Shown here: positions 23,983-33,231 of the stretch, one piece after another
Numbering within the stretch: the first letter of the stretch is position 1
Layout: every line of letters begins with the position of its first letter
IMG/VR virus record: IMGVR_UViG_3300032083_000237
Coordinates: 1 to 54,759 of that record
DNA: 54,759 nt
DNA from: a virus
Strand: one strand, 5' to 3'
Program-made: the position numbers and the translations under genes
The notes under the pieces: model-generated
The model's input: the letters and a program-made list of their open reading frames with translations, nothing else
The model's database searches: none
Told to the model about the DNA's origin: nothing

Positions 23983-24867
23983 TTATTCCTCATACAATGA
24001 AGTGCCAGATAACTTCATAAAGTTATAGGCATCATTTCTTTCAGCTTTCTTAAGCATACCCGGCCCATTAACTATCCGAGTAACTTTATCTGTATTGGAA
24101 AAGTCTTTTACTGCAGGTCTTACATTTGTTTCCCAGAACCAGAAAGAAGTATCTGCTGCAGTTTCTTTATCTAAAACTAAATCAGGATCATCGGCCAAAC
24201 CTGCGTAGCCAAGAGCTTTACCAGCAGCTTCATAGTTATCTTTATGAGTTAGCTGCAAAAATCCTCTTCCTTTGTACCTCTTACCACCACCATATCTATC
24301 TTTACCGGGTCCGTACTCTTCTAAAGTTTTAAAGTAATCTGTTTCTATTGCAACCTGCGCCATAAATTGTGCAAGTTCTGGGCCTTCATAGCCACGATCC
24401 TTAGCTTTTTCAAATATATAACTTTGTAACTCTTTTTGTTTTTTATTAAAGGTAGGTACAACATTTTCAAAACGTGGAAACTTACCCCCACGTTTTACAG
24501 GAGGTTTAACCTGACCCAAAGCATCTCCAGTTTCATTATAAAATGCCTCATCAGCATCAGCTTCAATAGAACTTTTTAGTTCAGCATTTTGTCTACGCAC
24601 TTGGTTATAGGCTTTGTCTAACATAGATACATTATCTTCGTTAGTCTCAACACCTGATTTTATTCTTGGACTAACAAGGCCGGGAAGTCTGGACCTATCC
24701 ATTTGTATTTGTTTAACATCAGAGTAAGTTCTTTTATTTTGCAAACGAAGCTCACCTTCATCAGCAGCAGAAGGTTTTCTAGTTCTATCATTAGACATAT
24801 AATCAAAAACTTCACCTAATGTATTTCTAGCACCTTCTAAAAGTTTTTGATAACTTAACGATCCCAT
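23983..24867 (-). CDS. virion GH19-type muralytic protein, 294 aa
   Basis: The N-terminal 130 residues are a helical virion-linking region. Residues 140-290 form a GH19 chitinase-like lysozyme domain: FMAQVAIETDYF with catalytic E175, a second acidic pair E183-E184, and RGFLQLTHKDNY at 201-212. It should cut peptidoglycan glycan strands during genome entry. Position among ejection proteins fits a tail- or core-borne lysin rather than the release endolysin, which is the M15 gene at 52072-52524. Confidence 0.85.
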   Translation of the reverse strand: MGSLSYQKLLEGARNTLGEVFDYMSNDRTRKPSAADEGELRLQNKRTYSDVKQIQMDRSRLPGLVSPRIKSGVETNEDNVSMLDKAYNQVRRQNAELKSSIEADADEAFYNETGDALGQVKPPVKRGGKFPRFENVVPTFNKKQKELQSYIFEKAKDRGYEGPELAQFMAQVAIETDYFKTLEEYGPGKDRYGGGKRYKGRGFLQLTHKDNYEAAGKALGYAGLADDPDLVLDKETAADTSFWFWETNVRPAVKDFSNTDKVTRIVNGPGMLKKAERNDAYNFMKLSGTSLYEE

Positions 24868-24879
24868 TTGTTTTATTCC

Positions 24880-27381
24880 TTAAGATAAAATAAGTTGAGT
24901 AAGAAGGCTATACTTAGCTGTATCTTCATTACTTTTTCTATTCTGTTCAGCTTGTGTTTGATACTGACTGATTTGTTTTTCACCAAGCATGATGTTTACC
25001 ATACGATCTTTCTCTTGCTCAGTACCTTTAAAAGCATAGTCCATCAGGTCACGTTCTCTCTGCCATATCTGATCTACAGTAGCCTTAGTAAATGTATTAA
25101 CAGTAGCAGCATTGATCATGTTGGCTTCGTTCTGTGCTGCAGTGTTCAATGTGTCCACGTTCTGTCTCCACTGTGCATTAGCTTGAGCTACAACAAGACC
25201 ATTCTGTGCGTTGAACTGATTACGTTGTTCCTGCATACTAGCATTAAACTTGTCCAGTGCGTTGGTTTCACCAGCATTAAATTGTGATATAGCATTAGCT
25301 TGAGCTGCATTAAACTGTGTAACTTGTGTGTTAAGGTTAGCCATGAATTGCTTTGTCTGGTTCTCACTAGAAGCATTGAATTGACGTGCAGCATTCTCAG
25401 CAGCTTGATCAGTAAGCAGTGACTGCACGACAGACTGAGCCTTAAACATGGAAGTCTGCTGTGCGTTATTCATGTTAGACATATCCATTTGTAAGAATGA
25501 GTTAGCATTCTGTACAGCAGCCTGTTGCTGATTGGATAAGTTTTGTGTTTCAAGCTGTGCAATAGCAGAGGCTTCAGCTAATACCATAGCCTGTTTGTTA
25601 GTTAGGTTAGCCATGTTTACTGTGTTAGCATTACGGCTATTCTCCAAAGCAACCTGTTGCTCTGCAGTAAAGTTCATGTTTGCTACGTCACTAATTTTAG
25701 CAGCATTAGATACCCTAGCTTGGAACGCTTGGTCAAACTCTTGGCCCATAAAGGTAGCACGTTGTTGAGCTGCAAGCATAGCACGTTGTTGTCTGTTTGA
25801 CAAGTTCTGTGCTTCAAAGGTTGCCTGTGTTTGTGCATCAGCCATAGCAACAGGTAATGCAGACTCCATAGCAGCTTGTACAACAGCTTGTCCAGCCATG
25901 CTACTAGCACCTAGTCCACGTGCAGCCATAGCTGCTGTAGCTGCTCTCATTGCACCTGCTGCCCATGCTGGTGTGTTACCACCTTCAAACTGTGTCATAA
26001 GAGTAGACAACTGGCCCTGTACTGTAGCTTGTTCTGATGGGGTAGCTGTGGCAGCTTGTACCTGCTCAGTAAATGCAGCAGCTTTAGTAGCATCAGCAAC
26101 ACCTGATACAAGCTCACCGTCTTGTATCTCTCTCTGTACAGGGTTAGTCATTACTACAGCTTCACCTTGAGCTGAAGTTAAGTCTTTAACACCTGTAGTA
26201 GCTGGGTCCATAGTAGCAGCAGTTACCTGTGCTTTATCTGACACTGCGCCTGTCACTGGGTCTACATCAGCTAAAGCTGTAGTGACTTCTCCTGATGCTG
26301 TCTTAGCATCTACTGTTTCTGGGGTTATAGGTTCTGGTGTTGCGGCAGTGGTTGCAGTGGCTACACCTGATGGTGATCGGGGTTCTGTAGGTAATTGAGT
26401 ATTAGTTAAAAAGATATCTTCCATAGGATAAGGATCAAGAGGTTTAACTGTTGCTAGTTTTTCAGCAACTAATTTTTTGTATTGTTCTTCTCTGGCTTCA
26501 CTACCTCTAGGAGCAGTAAGTTTTGAGTAGTCTAAATATAAACCTGTTCTACCATCTTGAGACAGTTTACCCCCTTCTGTACGAGGATCTAGTGAACTTT
26601 CGTAGTCACTTCTCATAGGCGTATGACCTTGAGCACCACGTATTATTCCATCACTTGTGATACTGCCTCTACGCACAAGACTTTCTACAGGTACACCAAA
26701 AGCTTTTGCTATTTCTTCTGGGTTAGAAGAAATATCTATCCCTTTTGTACGGCGCTCTTCATTTGTTTTTTTTAAATGGTCTGCATAAAATTCACGGTCT
26801 TTATCAGTAAATTCTCTCTGTCTTTTTTCTTCCATTGCTCTAATACGTGGATCAAATATCTCCGAGGGTGGGCCGGGCAATGGCTCTAGACCCCTATTAA
26901 CATAGCCGGGAAGAGTATCAGGTGTTGCCATAATCTGAGTAGGTTGTGGTTGAAAGAGTTTAAAGAAATCAGGTTGACCAGCTTGAGGTACAGGGGAAGT
27001 AACTTGACCAGCAGTGGGGTCTATGGTTGTACCTGCAGCAGCAGGGTCTAGCTTTGCTACTTCTGGTTTTGCTACAAGAGCTTGAGGATCAACAAAGGCA
27101 TCACGTACCATTTGACGTTGACCTTGCACTACCTCTTCAGCCATTTCTTCCGGTGTCTTAGTAGGCACATCATCAGGTTCTACAGGGGTAGTGGTTGCAG
27201 TGGTCTCAGTGTCACCACCTTCTGCCATAGCTGTAGTAGGTTTCATAATGTTTAAAGCTCTACGGACGGTAGCAATACTTTCAGGTTTTGACATTAAAAA
27301 TTTATCAACTGCTTCACTGTTAGCAGGACCATTGTAACCAAACTTTCTAGCTACAGCTTCATTAAGTCTTTGATTAATCAT
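24880..27381 (-). CDS. Gln/Asn-rich internal virion protein, 833 aa
   Basis: The N-terminal third is proline/threonine-rich and probably disordered. Residues about 440-830 are an Ala/Gln/Asn-rich helix with many near-repeats such as QFNAxxxNA and NLSNxQQ, predicting a very long coiled coil. This fits an inner-core or ejection protein that packs in the capsid and unfolds through the tail. No catalytic motif. It lies just upstream of the GH19 protein in the same transcript. Confidence 0.65.
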   Translation of the reverse strand: MINQRLNEAVARKFGYNGPANSEAVDKFLMSKPESIATVRRALNIMKPTTAMAEGGDTETTATTTPVEPDDVPTKTPEEMAEEVVQGQRQMVRDAFVDPQALVAKPEVAKLDPAAAGTTIDPTAGQVTSPVPQAGQPDFFKLFQPQPTQIMATPDTLPGYVNRGLEPLPGPPSEIFDPRIRAMEEKRQREFTDKDREFYADHLKKTNEERRTKGIDISSNPEEIAKAFGVPVESLVRRGSITSDGIIRGAQGHTPMRSDYESSLDPRTEGGKLSQDGRTGLYLDYSKLTAPRGSEAREEQYKKLVAEKLATVKPLDPYPMEDIFLTNTQLPTEPRSPSGVATATTAATPEPITPETVDAKTASGEVTTALADVDPVTGAVSDKAQVTAATMDPATTGVKDLTSAQGEAVVMTNPVQREIQDGELVSGVADATKAAAFTEQVQAATATPSEQATVQGQLSTLMTQFEGGNTPAWAAGAMRAATAAMAARGLGASSMAGQAVVQAAMESALPVAMADAQTQATFEAQNLSNRQQRAMLAAQQRATFMGQEFDQAFQARVSNAAKISDVANMNFTAEQQVALENSRNANTVNMANLTNKQAMVLAEASAIAQLETQNLSNQQQAAVQNANSFLQMDMSNMNNAQQTSMFKAQSVVQSLLTDQAAENAARQFNASSENQTKQFMANLNTQVTQFNAAQANAISQFNAGETNALDKFNASMQEQRNQFNAQNGLVVAQANAQWRQNVDTLNTAAQNEANMINAATVNTFTKATVDQIWQRERDLMDYAFKGTEQEKDRMVNIMLGEKQISQYQTQAEQNRKSNEDTAKYSLLTQLILS

Positions 27382-27383
27382 TA

Positions 27384-27647
27384 TTAAAATCCGTCCTTTA
27401 ATCCATCAAGTATATCTTGAACTGATACTTTCTTCTTTGCATTAGGTGTGTATCTACACATATACGTCTTAGGGCATTCACTAAACTTAAACATAGGGTA
27501 ATGATATCCTATTGTACCATTAGGTCCACGGTAAATGCAAACCATTTCTCCCTGTATCTTAACTCTTTTTGCTAAGTGACACTGTACAAACTCAGGGTTA
27601 CTTAACAGCCCTGCTAACACAAGGGGTAACACAACAAGATTAATCAT
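27384..27647 (-). CDS. small exported protein, 87 aa
   Basis: Starts with a signal-peptide-like segment (MINLVVLPLVLAGLLS). The mature part has four cysteines (QCHLAK, VCIYRG, ECPKT, MCRYT), fitting two disulfides in the periplasm. Unknown family. It could be a spanin-like or entry-exclusion protein; this is inference. Its ATG overlaps the stop of the upstream gene. Confidence 0.6.
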   Translation of the reverse strand: MINLVVLPLVLAGLLSNPEFVQCHLAKRVKIQGEMVCIYRGPNGTIGYHYPMFKFSECPKTYMCRYTPNAKKKVSVQDILDGLKDGF

Positions 27648-28126
27648 TAACCAATTCCTAGTGATATCAGATATATGCCCCCACCTAATACACCAATTAT
27701 TAGTAATGATAGGCCACCTATAGCTGCGTTGTTTGCCATCTGTCTTTTAGCTTCCATCGCCGCATAAACAGTCTCTTCACGTTCCTTACGTATTTGCCTA
27801 CGCATACCTAACATTTCATCGTATGTGCCAAGACCAAACCTGTAGTCTAACATAAACTTTATTTCTTTTTCTTTCTCAAGCAATGTCTTCTTACGAACAA
27901 TAATGTCCATTGCTTCTTGTTCTATGTTGTCAGTACCGTGTGTCTGCTTGTCTAACCATGTAGGGTTCTTACGTTGGGACTCAGCCCTAGTAATATCAGC
28001 TACTGCACCGTACCATGCACCTAGTTGCTGTGATACATCTTGTATCTCTCTACCAGCACCTACTAGCATCTTGACCCCTTTGAAGGCTGCATTAGCTGCA
28101 GCAAAAGCTGTAACGGGGTCTATCAT
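27647..28126 (-). CDS. membrane-anchored coiled-coil protein, 159 aa
   Basis: A helical, charged body (about 20-130) ends in one C-terminal membrane span (about 138-157, GGLSLLIIGVLGGGIYLI). It is next to another membrane coiled-coil gene. Possible roles are ejection channel part or spanin-like lysis protein. No family name can be given. Confidence 0.6.
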   Translation of the reverse strand: MIDPVTAFAAANAAFKGVKMLVGAGREIQDVSQQLGAWYGAVADITRAESQRKNPTWLDKQTHGTDNIEQEAMDIIVRKKTLLEKEKEIKFMLDYRFGLGTYDEMLGMRRQIRKEREETVYAAMEAKRQMANNAAIGGLSLLIIGVLGGGIYLISLGIG

Positions 28127-28130
28127 TTAA

Positions 28131-28385
28131 TTATCTCTTTGCGTGATTAGTTGTAACCACATTTAATGCTTCCTTGATTGCTTCTACATTTGCATCAATA
28201 CGTGCAATCATTACGTCATTCTCATGTATATCATCAGCTAGTCTTGCTGTGCTAGTTTCTACATCAGCTATCTCAGCCCTGTTATACTTAATGTCTGATA
28301 CCATGCTGGACACTGCCCACACTACAGCAGCACCCTGTGCTAGTAATGCTCCTGCTATTGTTACTAATGTCCAGTTGATATCCAT
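28131..28385 (-). CDS. membrane coiled-coil protein, 84 aa (spanin/holin-like)
   Basis: One N-terminal membrane span (about 6-30, LVTIAGALLAQGAAVVWAV) followed by a coiled coil to the end. This N-in anchor plus coiled coil resembles i-spanins (Rz) or small holin-associated proteins. No o-spanin lipobox partner is seen embedded in it. It overlaps the upstream gene (TAATG). Confidence 0.55.
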   Translation of the reverse strand: MDINWTLVTIAGALLAQGAAVVWAVSSMVSDIKYNRAEIADVETSTARLADDIHENDVMIARIDANVEAIKEALNVVTTNHAKR

Positions 28386-28720
28386 TAAGTTACTTCAACC
28401 CAGCTTGTTGTATCTTCATTCCAAATGTAGCTTTTGTCATCATCAGGATACGCAACAGGTGGCTCCCACAAACAAGTTGTTTCGTTTAGTATCCAACTTG
28501 GGTGAGGCTGTGGCGCATAGAAAGCATCCCTTGTGCTGTCATATGTGTAGCCAACACCTGCATAGTTTTTTCTTAATGGTGTGTTGCCAAGTCGGTGCTG
28601 ACCACCATATGTATTGTAGCTGGTCTGAACCCAAGTCCCTACCTGAGTATCAACAAAGTCTTGTTCAGCCACAATTACTTGCGTGACAATTCCGTTTTCT
28701 ATTTTTGCATAATGTGCCAT
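28385..28720 (-). CDS. tail-associated protein, 111 aa
   Basis: Begins MAHYAKIENGIVTQVIVAEQ and contains PLRKNYAGVGYTYDSTRDAF and WILNETTCLWEPP, a pattern I know from many marine tailed phages where it sits next to tail fibre genes. The function is unproven; it is often called a tail fibre assembly or structural protein. It lies 3 bases downstream of the glycine-rich tip protein. Confidence 0.7.
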   Translation of the reverse strand: MAHYAKIENGIVTQVIVAEQDFVDTQVGTWVQTSYNTYGGQHRLGNTPLRKNYAGVGYTYDSTRDAFYAPQPHPSWILNETTCLWEPPVAYPDDDKSYIWNEDTTSWVEVT

Positions 28721-28723
28721 TAT

Positions 28724-29509
28724 TTAATCAATCGTAAATGTGCCAGAGGAAGTAAATTTGTGGAACGTATAATCACCACTTGTCGTAACAGTGCCGCCTG
28801 AAGCTGAACCCTCAGAAGATGTAAGGTACTTAATAACAACAATACCAGAACCACCTGCTGTCCCGTCAGTATCACCAGACCCACCACCAGCACCGTTGCC
28901 TGTGTTAGCCCCTCCTGCTGGGCCTGTACCAGCACCATTAGCATTATTACCACCATCACCACCAACAGCATATGTTACTCCATCTGTTCCCGCAGCACCT
29001 GCACCTCCTGCCCCAAAGTCAGTGTTAACAGCATTTGCTCCAACGGCCCCTTTACCCCCGCCACCAGCCCCCGGCCCGTATTCTCTAGTGCCAGCATTTC
29101 CACCAGCATTTCCTTGATTTGTCGTACCTGCTCCTCCTGCGGCAGAATTCGTAGAGCCACCACCGCCACCCGAACCACCAACAGAGCCAGTAACGCCGCC
29201 CGAACTACCGTTAGCACCACCACGACCCCCACCTATCATTGTCTCGCCAAAAGCTGTGGTATTACCGCCATTTGTTTGTGCTTGGCTGGCAGAGCCTAAC
29301 ACACCGCCTGCGCCGATAGTGATAGTGTAATCGCCACTCTCTTGTTCTACGTTAGAAAATGTCCTCATGCCTCCAGCACCGCCACCACCACCACGGTTTC
29401 TGCCTGAACCGCCACCGCCAGCAACAAGAGTATAAGTAAGGTCAATCGGCGGTCCCCCTCTACTTGGATAACCGCCAAAGCCTAACATATTATAACCAAA
29501 GCTACTCAT
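28724..29509 (-). CDS. glycine-rich tail fibre tip / adhesin, 261 aa
   Basis: After a short N-terminus, residues about 30-230 are dominated by Gly-rich runs with Ala, Ser, Thr and Asn, then a beta-rich C-terminus (DYTFHKFTSSGTFTID). Such sequence is typical of phage adhesins that fold as polyglycine-II bundles with variable loops, as in S16-type tips. It would bind the host receptor. Start overlaps the upstream fibre stop. Confidence 0.75.
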   Translation of the reverse strand: MSSFGYNMLGFGGYPSRGGPPIDLTYTLVAGGGGSGRNRGGGGGAGGMRTFSNVEQESGDYTITIGAGGVLGSASQAQTNGGNTTAFGETMIGGGRGGANGSSGGVTGSVGGSGGGGGSTNSAAGGAGTTNQGNAGGNAGTREYGPGAGGGGKGAVGANAVNTDFGAGGAGAAGTDGVTYAVGGDGGNNANGAGTGPAGGANTGNGAGGGSGDTDGTAGGSGIVVIKYLTSSEGSASGGTVTTSGDYTFHKFTSSGTFTID

Positions 29510-30594
29510 TATGCATCATTCGCCGCATCAGTGGTAAAGAATAATTTAATGCCATGTAGTCTACAGTCTCCTGCCATATCATCATTAGTTGCTGAAACAT
29601 CCCTAAATATTCTAAAGTAACAAAGTTGATCTACTGCTGGTGAACCTGCAATAGTAATAGCAGCACTCTCAGCAGACACTAACATTTCTTCTACAGCACC
29701 TTGAGCATCATCATCTACTAATACTGCTGTGCCATATGCTACATCTATTGTATCATTGTCTCCTACAGCTACACCTTGTAATCCTAATGTTACACCTGTA
29801 GTGGCTGCAATGCCTGACCAAAAGAATTGAAAGGTTACAGTACCTTCATTCCATGATTTAGGAAATGCCACACTAAACTGTGCAAATTCATCACTATCTT
29901 TATCAAAGTCTAATACAACCATATCAGGTCTACCTGATGTAGTCTCTACTGTAGTAAGTGCAGAACAACCATTAGAAGTAGTGGGCTGCATAGCACTGGC
30001 AGGAACCCATATAGTTTCTTTACCTGCAGTTTTTGCTACTACTCCATCTAATTGATTTAACTCAGCAGCAGTGCTAGTAACAGCAGTGCTACCCAAGATT
30101 AGATCACCGTCAGGAATTATAACGTCACCTGCAAACGTAGCACCTGTAGTGCCTGTAGGTATAGACATTACAGTAGCATCTGCGTCATTCTTAATGGTTA
30201 CATCTGAGGTAGAACCCTGACCAGTAAGCACCAAGCCATCAGCAGCAGCATACCCTACGGCTGCATCATCACCTGCTGCTGTGTCACCTGTAGGTAAGAA
30301 CGTACCACCTGATGCAGTAACATCCCCTGTGAATGTCTGTGCTGATACTTCAAACGTAGCAAACGAAACAATCTCTACAGTGTCATCTGCTGCTGCCCCT
30401 ACAGCTAGTACTACGTCAGACCCATTAGTAGCAGTATAGTCAGCCCTAGCTAAGTGTACTCCGTTAAGATACACGGATACAAAGTTAGGAGTGTAACCCC
30501 CTGTAGTGAATGTAGTTTGACTTGATGTAGCTGTGTAAACGTCCCTAGTTTCTGTTGCTTGGGGTACGGGTACTGAACCTATATAACCTGCCAT
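29509..30594 (-). CDS. tail fibre protein, 361 aa
   Basis: Begins MAGYIGSVPVPQ, the N-terminus shared with the fibre at 31832-32863. A beta-structured segment DVYTATSSQTTF leads to repeats (TGDTAAGDDAAVG, LTGQGSTSDVTIKNDADA) also found in 30604-31515, and an AELNQLDGV motif. The C-terminal half (about 200-361) is unrelated to the other fibres and probably gives receptor specificity. Confidence 0.7.
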   Translation of the reverse strand: MAGYIGSVPVPQATETRDVYTATSSQTTFTTGGYTPNFVSVYLNGVHLARADYTATNGSDVVLAVGAAADDTVEIVSFATFEVSAQTFTGDVTASGGTFLPTGDTAAGDDAAVGYAAADGLVLTGQGSTSDVTIKNDADATVMSIPTGTTGATFAGDVIIPDGDLILGSTAVTSTAAELNQLDGVVAKTAGKETIWVPASAMQPTTSNGCSALTTVETTSGRPDMVVLDFDKDSDEFAQFSVAFPKSWNEGTVTFQFFWSGIAATTGVTLGLQGVAVGDNDTIDVAYGTAVLVDDDAQGAVEEMLVSAESAAITIAGSPAVDQLCYFRIFRDVSATNDDMAGDCRLHGIKLFFTTDAANDA

Positions 30595-30603
30595 TTTGTT
30601 TCC

Positions 30604-31515
30604 TTATGAATTAACTCTACCGTACATAGTAATTGTTCCACTTGCTATGTTCCCAGTGTGAAATAAAAACTGAACAGCATTAACAACTCTAGCAATTTTT
30701 GTTTTACCACCCTGCGGGGTCTTATCCAGATTACCGTTGTTTTTTGAATAAACACCGTCTGCAAAAGCATAAGTACATGTATTTAGATGAGGGCCGTGTA
30801 CTTTAACATCTAATGACGCCCCTTCTGTTGAAACATTACCCATGCCATAATACATTAAAGGTATATAACTTGCATCTGCATCAGTCGGACTGCCAGCAAA
30901 ATAGCTATCACTTGCAGATAAATAATTAGAACCGTTGTCAATAGACATTCTTATTGCAAAATCGGCGTCATCCGTTGCGGGAACAATATTGGCGCAGGTA
31001 AAAAGATAGCTGTCATATTTACTGCTATCAAACCCAGTAAAACTAGCTGTTGCTGCGTTGCTTATATCAGTAGAAGAGATAAACTCTAGTCCACCACCAA
31101 TTTTAGTTCCCATATAAGTAGCCAACCTAGCCATTGTAGCCTTGCGGTTAGTACCACCAGCCCCATCGTCTACAATCATAAGGTCAGCATCTACAAGAGC
31201 AGCACCAATATCTGTACCGCCATCAATGTCTAAGTCAGCTACAGCAATGCTACCATCTGGGAAAGTTGGTGTTCCAGCAAAGGTAATACCTGTAGTACCT
31301 GTGGGTACATGAGCTACTAATGCATCAGCATCATTTTTAATAGTAACGTCACCTGTACTACCTTGCCCTGTTAAGATTAGACCTTCAGCAGCAGTAAAGC
31401 CTATTGCAGCATTGTCTCCTGCAGCAGTGTCACCCGTAGGTTCCATTGTGGCACCAGCAATAGTGCCAGAAAACCCACCGCCTACAATGTTAGCTGTATC
31501 TCTTGCTTTAGTCAT
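30604..31515 (-). CDS. tail fibre protein, 303 aa (paralogue)
   Basis: The N-terminal part shares repeats with 29509-30594. Residues about 90-175 (DLDIDGGTDIGAALVDADL onward) are almost the same as in 31832-32863, and the ends match (GNIASGTITMYG-x-VNS). The middle C-terminal region differs. It is a mosaic fibre gene, likely trimeric and host-range-determining. A small tail assembly gene lies between it and its paralogue. Confidence 0.7.
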   Translation of the reverse strand: MTKARDTANIVGGGFSGTIAGATMEPTGDTAAGDNAAIGFTAAEGLILTGQGSTGDVTIKNDADALVAHVPTGTTGITFAGTPTFPDGSIAVADLDIDGGTDIGAALVDADLMIVDDGAGGTNRKATMARLATYMGTKIGGGLEFISSTDISNAATASFTGFDSSKYDSYLFTCANIVPATDDADFAIRMSIDNGSNYLSASDSYFAGSPTDADASYIPLMYYGMGNVSTEGASLDVKVHGPHLNTCTYAFADGVYSKNNGNLDKTPQGGKTKIARVVNAVQFLFHTGNIASGTITMYGRVNS

Positions 31516-31525
31516 AATCTATCCT

Positions 31526-31807
31526 TTAGCTAGGCTTGGTAGGCCACGTAATACTATTAGGGAATCCACCCTGTGCTGGTACGTCCCGTAGTGCTGTACG
31601 ATAAGTAGTCCATGCGTCTGACATGGTTACATCACTGTTGCCCATCCAGTCTGTAGCAGCCAGTAGTGCATCACGTTCTTCACGGACCTGTACAGCAGCA
31701 CGTGTGTCTGCACCGTCAGCCCATGCTTGTTCTTCAGCATCACGTGCAGTTTCTTCTGCTGCTGTGAACTGAACCATTTCTCCGTTAATATTATGATATC
31801 TTGGCAT
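31526..31807 (-). CDS. tail fibre assembly chaperone-like protein, 93 aa
   Basis: The C-terminal pattern REERDALLAATDW...WTTYRTALRDVPAQ..FP..ITWPTKP is the signature of the short phage tail assembly chaperone family (PF16778 type). It follows AAGGAAAAGC. It probably helps fold or attach the adjacent fibres. A small N-terminal helix is alanine- and glutamate-rich. Confidence 0.8.
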   Translation of the reverse strand: MPRYHNINGEMVQFTAAEETARDAEEQAWADGADTRAAVQVREERDALLAATDWMGNSDVTMSDAWTTYRTALRDVPAQGGFPNSITWPTKPS

Positions 31808-31831
31808 TTCTGCTTTTCCTTTGTTGTTGTG

Positions 31832-32863
31832 TTATGAATTAACCATACCATACATAGTAATTGTTCCTGATGCTATATTACCACTGCTCATAAAAAACTG
31901 AACTGCATCTACATCAGCTTCTGATTCTCTAACACCATTAACTATTTGCATAGAAGGCTGACCCTCTGAGCCAGAATTAAAAAAACCTAAATTAGAAGAT
32001 ACTCTAGTTTTAGTAGTTAAATGTGGCCCAAAAATTTGTACAGTTCCTGAAGCTCCCCCTTCTTCACCAGTATCTCCACCTTGAGAAAATGTAAGTCGTA
32101 TGTCAGTGTCGGCTACATCATAACTGTCTTCGTCGCTTGTAGCTCTCTGACCTTTGGATACCCATTGATAGTCACTACTACCACTATCGTAACTACTACC
32201 ACCATTACTGCTAGTTCTCAGTCCAAAATCCACACCGCCAGCACCCGTTATAGTAACATTTTGAATGTAAAAAACATAATTATCATATTTACTTGCATCA
32301 AATCCTGTAAAAGATACAGTAGCTGCATCACTGATATCAGTAGAAGAAATAAACTCTAATCCACCACCAATTTTAGTACCCATATAAGTTGCAAGCCTAG
32401 ACATTGTAGCTTTACGATTAGTGCCACCTGCACCGTCATCTACAATCATTAAGTCTGCATCAACTAATGCTGCACCAATGTCAGTGCCACCGTCTATGTC
32501 TAGGTCTGCTAAGTTTAAACTACCATCAGGAAATACAGGAGCTTGACTAAATGTCACTACACCGTTACTTGCAATAGCTAGACTATCTGTGTCTGATGCA
32601 GCACCAATGTTACCACCATCTGCTACTACTACACTTCCAACTGTTGCAACACCTGTAGCTGTTACATTACGGAGACTAGCTACATCTTTGTTTGCATCTG
32701 CAGTTACAGTCTTACTAGCTACAACAGTCCCTACTGCAGCACCTGTATCATTGTAGTTTAACTCAGCAGTGGTAGCCGTAACACCATCAATGATATTAAG
32801 CTCATCAATAGTTGCACTAAGCCCTGACCTGATCTGTGCTTGATTACCAATATAACCTGCCAT
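31832..32863 (-). CDS. tail fibre protein, 343 aa
   Basis: Begins MAGYIGNQAQIRSGLSAT and has ELNIIDGVTATTAELNYND repeats, as in 33232-34764. It then shares a domain with 30604-31515 (about 120-210) and the C-terminal 15 residues. The differing middle (about 215-320, Gly/Ser-rich) is the likely variable host-binding part. Confidence 0.7.
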   Translation of the reverse strand: MAGYIGNQAQIRSGLSATIDELNIIDGVTATTAELNYNDTGAAVGTVVASKTVTADANKDVASLRNVTATGVATVGSVVVADGGNIGAASDTDSLAIASNGVVTFSQAPVFPDGSLNLADLDIDGGTDIGAALVDADLMIVDDGAGGTNRKATMSRLATYMGTKIGGGLEFISSTDISDAATVSFTGFDASKYDNYVFYIQNVTITGAGGVDFGLRTSSNGGSSYDSGSSDYQWVSKGQRATSDEDSYDVADTDIRLTFSQGGDTGEEGGASGTVQIFGPHLTTKTRVSSNLGFFNSGSEGQPSMQIVNGVRESEADVDAVQFFMSSGNIASGTITMYGMVNS

Positions 32864-33219
32864 TAGCTGTCAATCTCCATGTAGCTCATAATTACTGAGA
32901 CTTTATCTGCCACACTACAGTCTACCTTAATGATATCACCTGCGTTAAGAACAACCTTACCGTCTAGTACAGACAGTGATGATCCTACTGGTATAGCTGC
33001 ATCTTTAATAATGTGTGCTGTAGTGTTTTGTGTTTGACTTGTTTGTGTAGTTGTACTAACCAGAGTTACACTTGCTGTAACCTGAGAGGTGTGTACGTTA
33101 GCTAAAGTAAGTCCTAAGATGATAGCCCTAGTACTTGATTGAGTAGTGTATATTGTTTCAGGAGTACCTGCACTAGCTGGTGCAACGTCCCTTGTAATTG
33201 TCTTGAATGTATTTGCCAT
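32863..33219 (-). CDS. small tail or virion protein, 118 aa
   Basis: Beta-rich (MANTFKTITRDVAPASAGTPETIY, then RAIILGLTLANV and VSVIMSYMEID), a pattern common in small phage structural proteins between nozzle and fibre genes. It follows AAGGATATAAAATA. It may be a fibre adaptor or head-surface protein. Confidence 0.65.
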   Translation of the reverse strand: MANTFKTITRDVAPASAGTPETIYTTQSSTRAIILGLTLANVHTSQVTASVTLVSTTTQTSQTQNTTAHIIKDAAIPVGSSLSVLDGKVVLNAGDIIKVDCSVADKVSVIMSYMEIDS

Positions 33220-33231
33220 TATTTTATATCC

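Noticed and set aside
28791-29117. Pro/Ala-rich plus-strand frames opposite the glycine-rich fibre
   Set aside because: Antisense shadows of Gly-rich codons.
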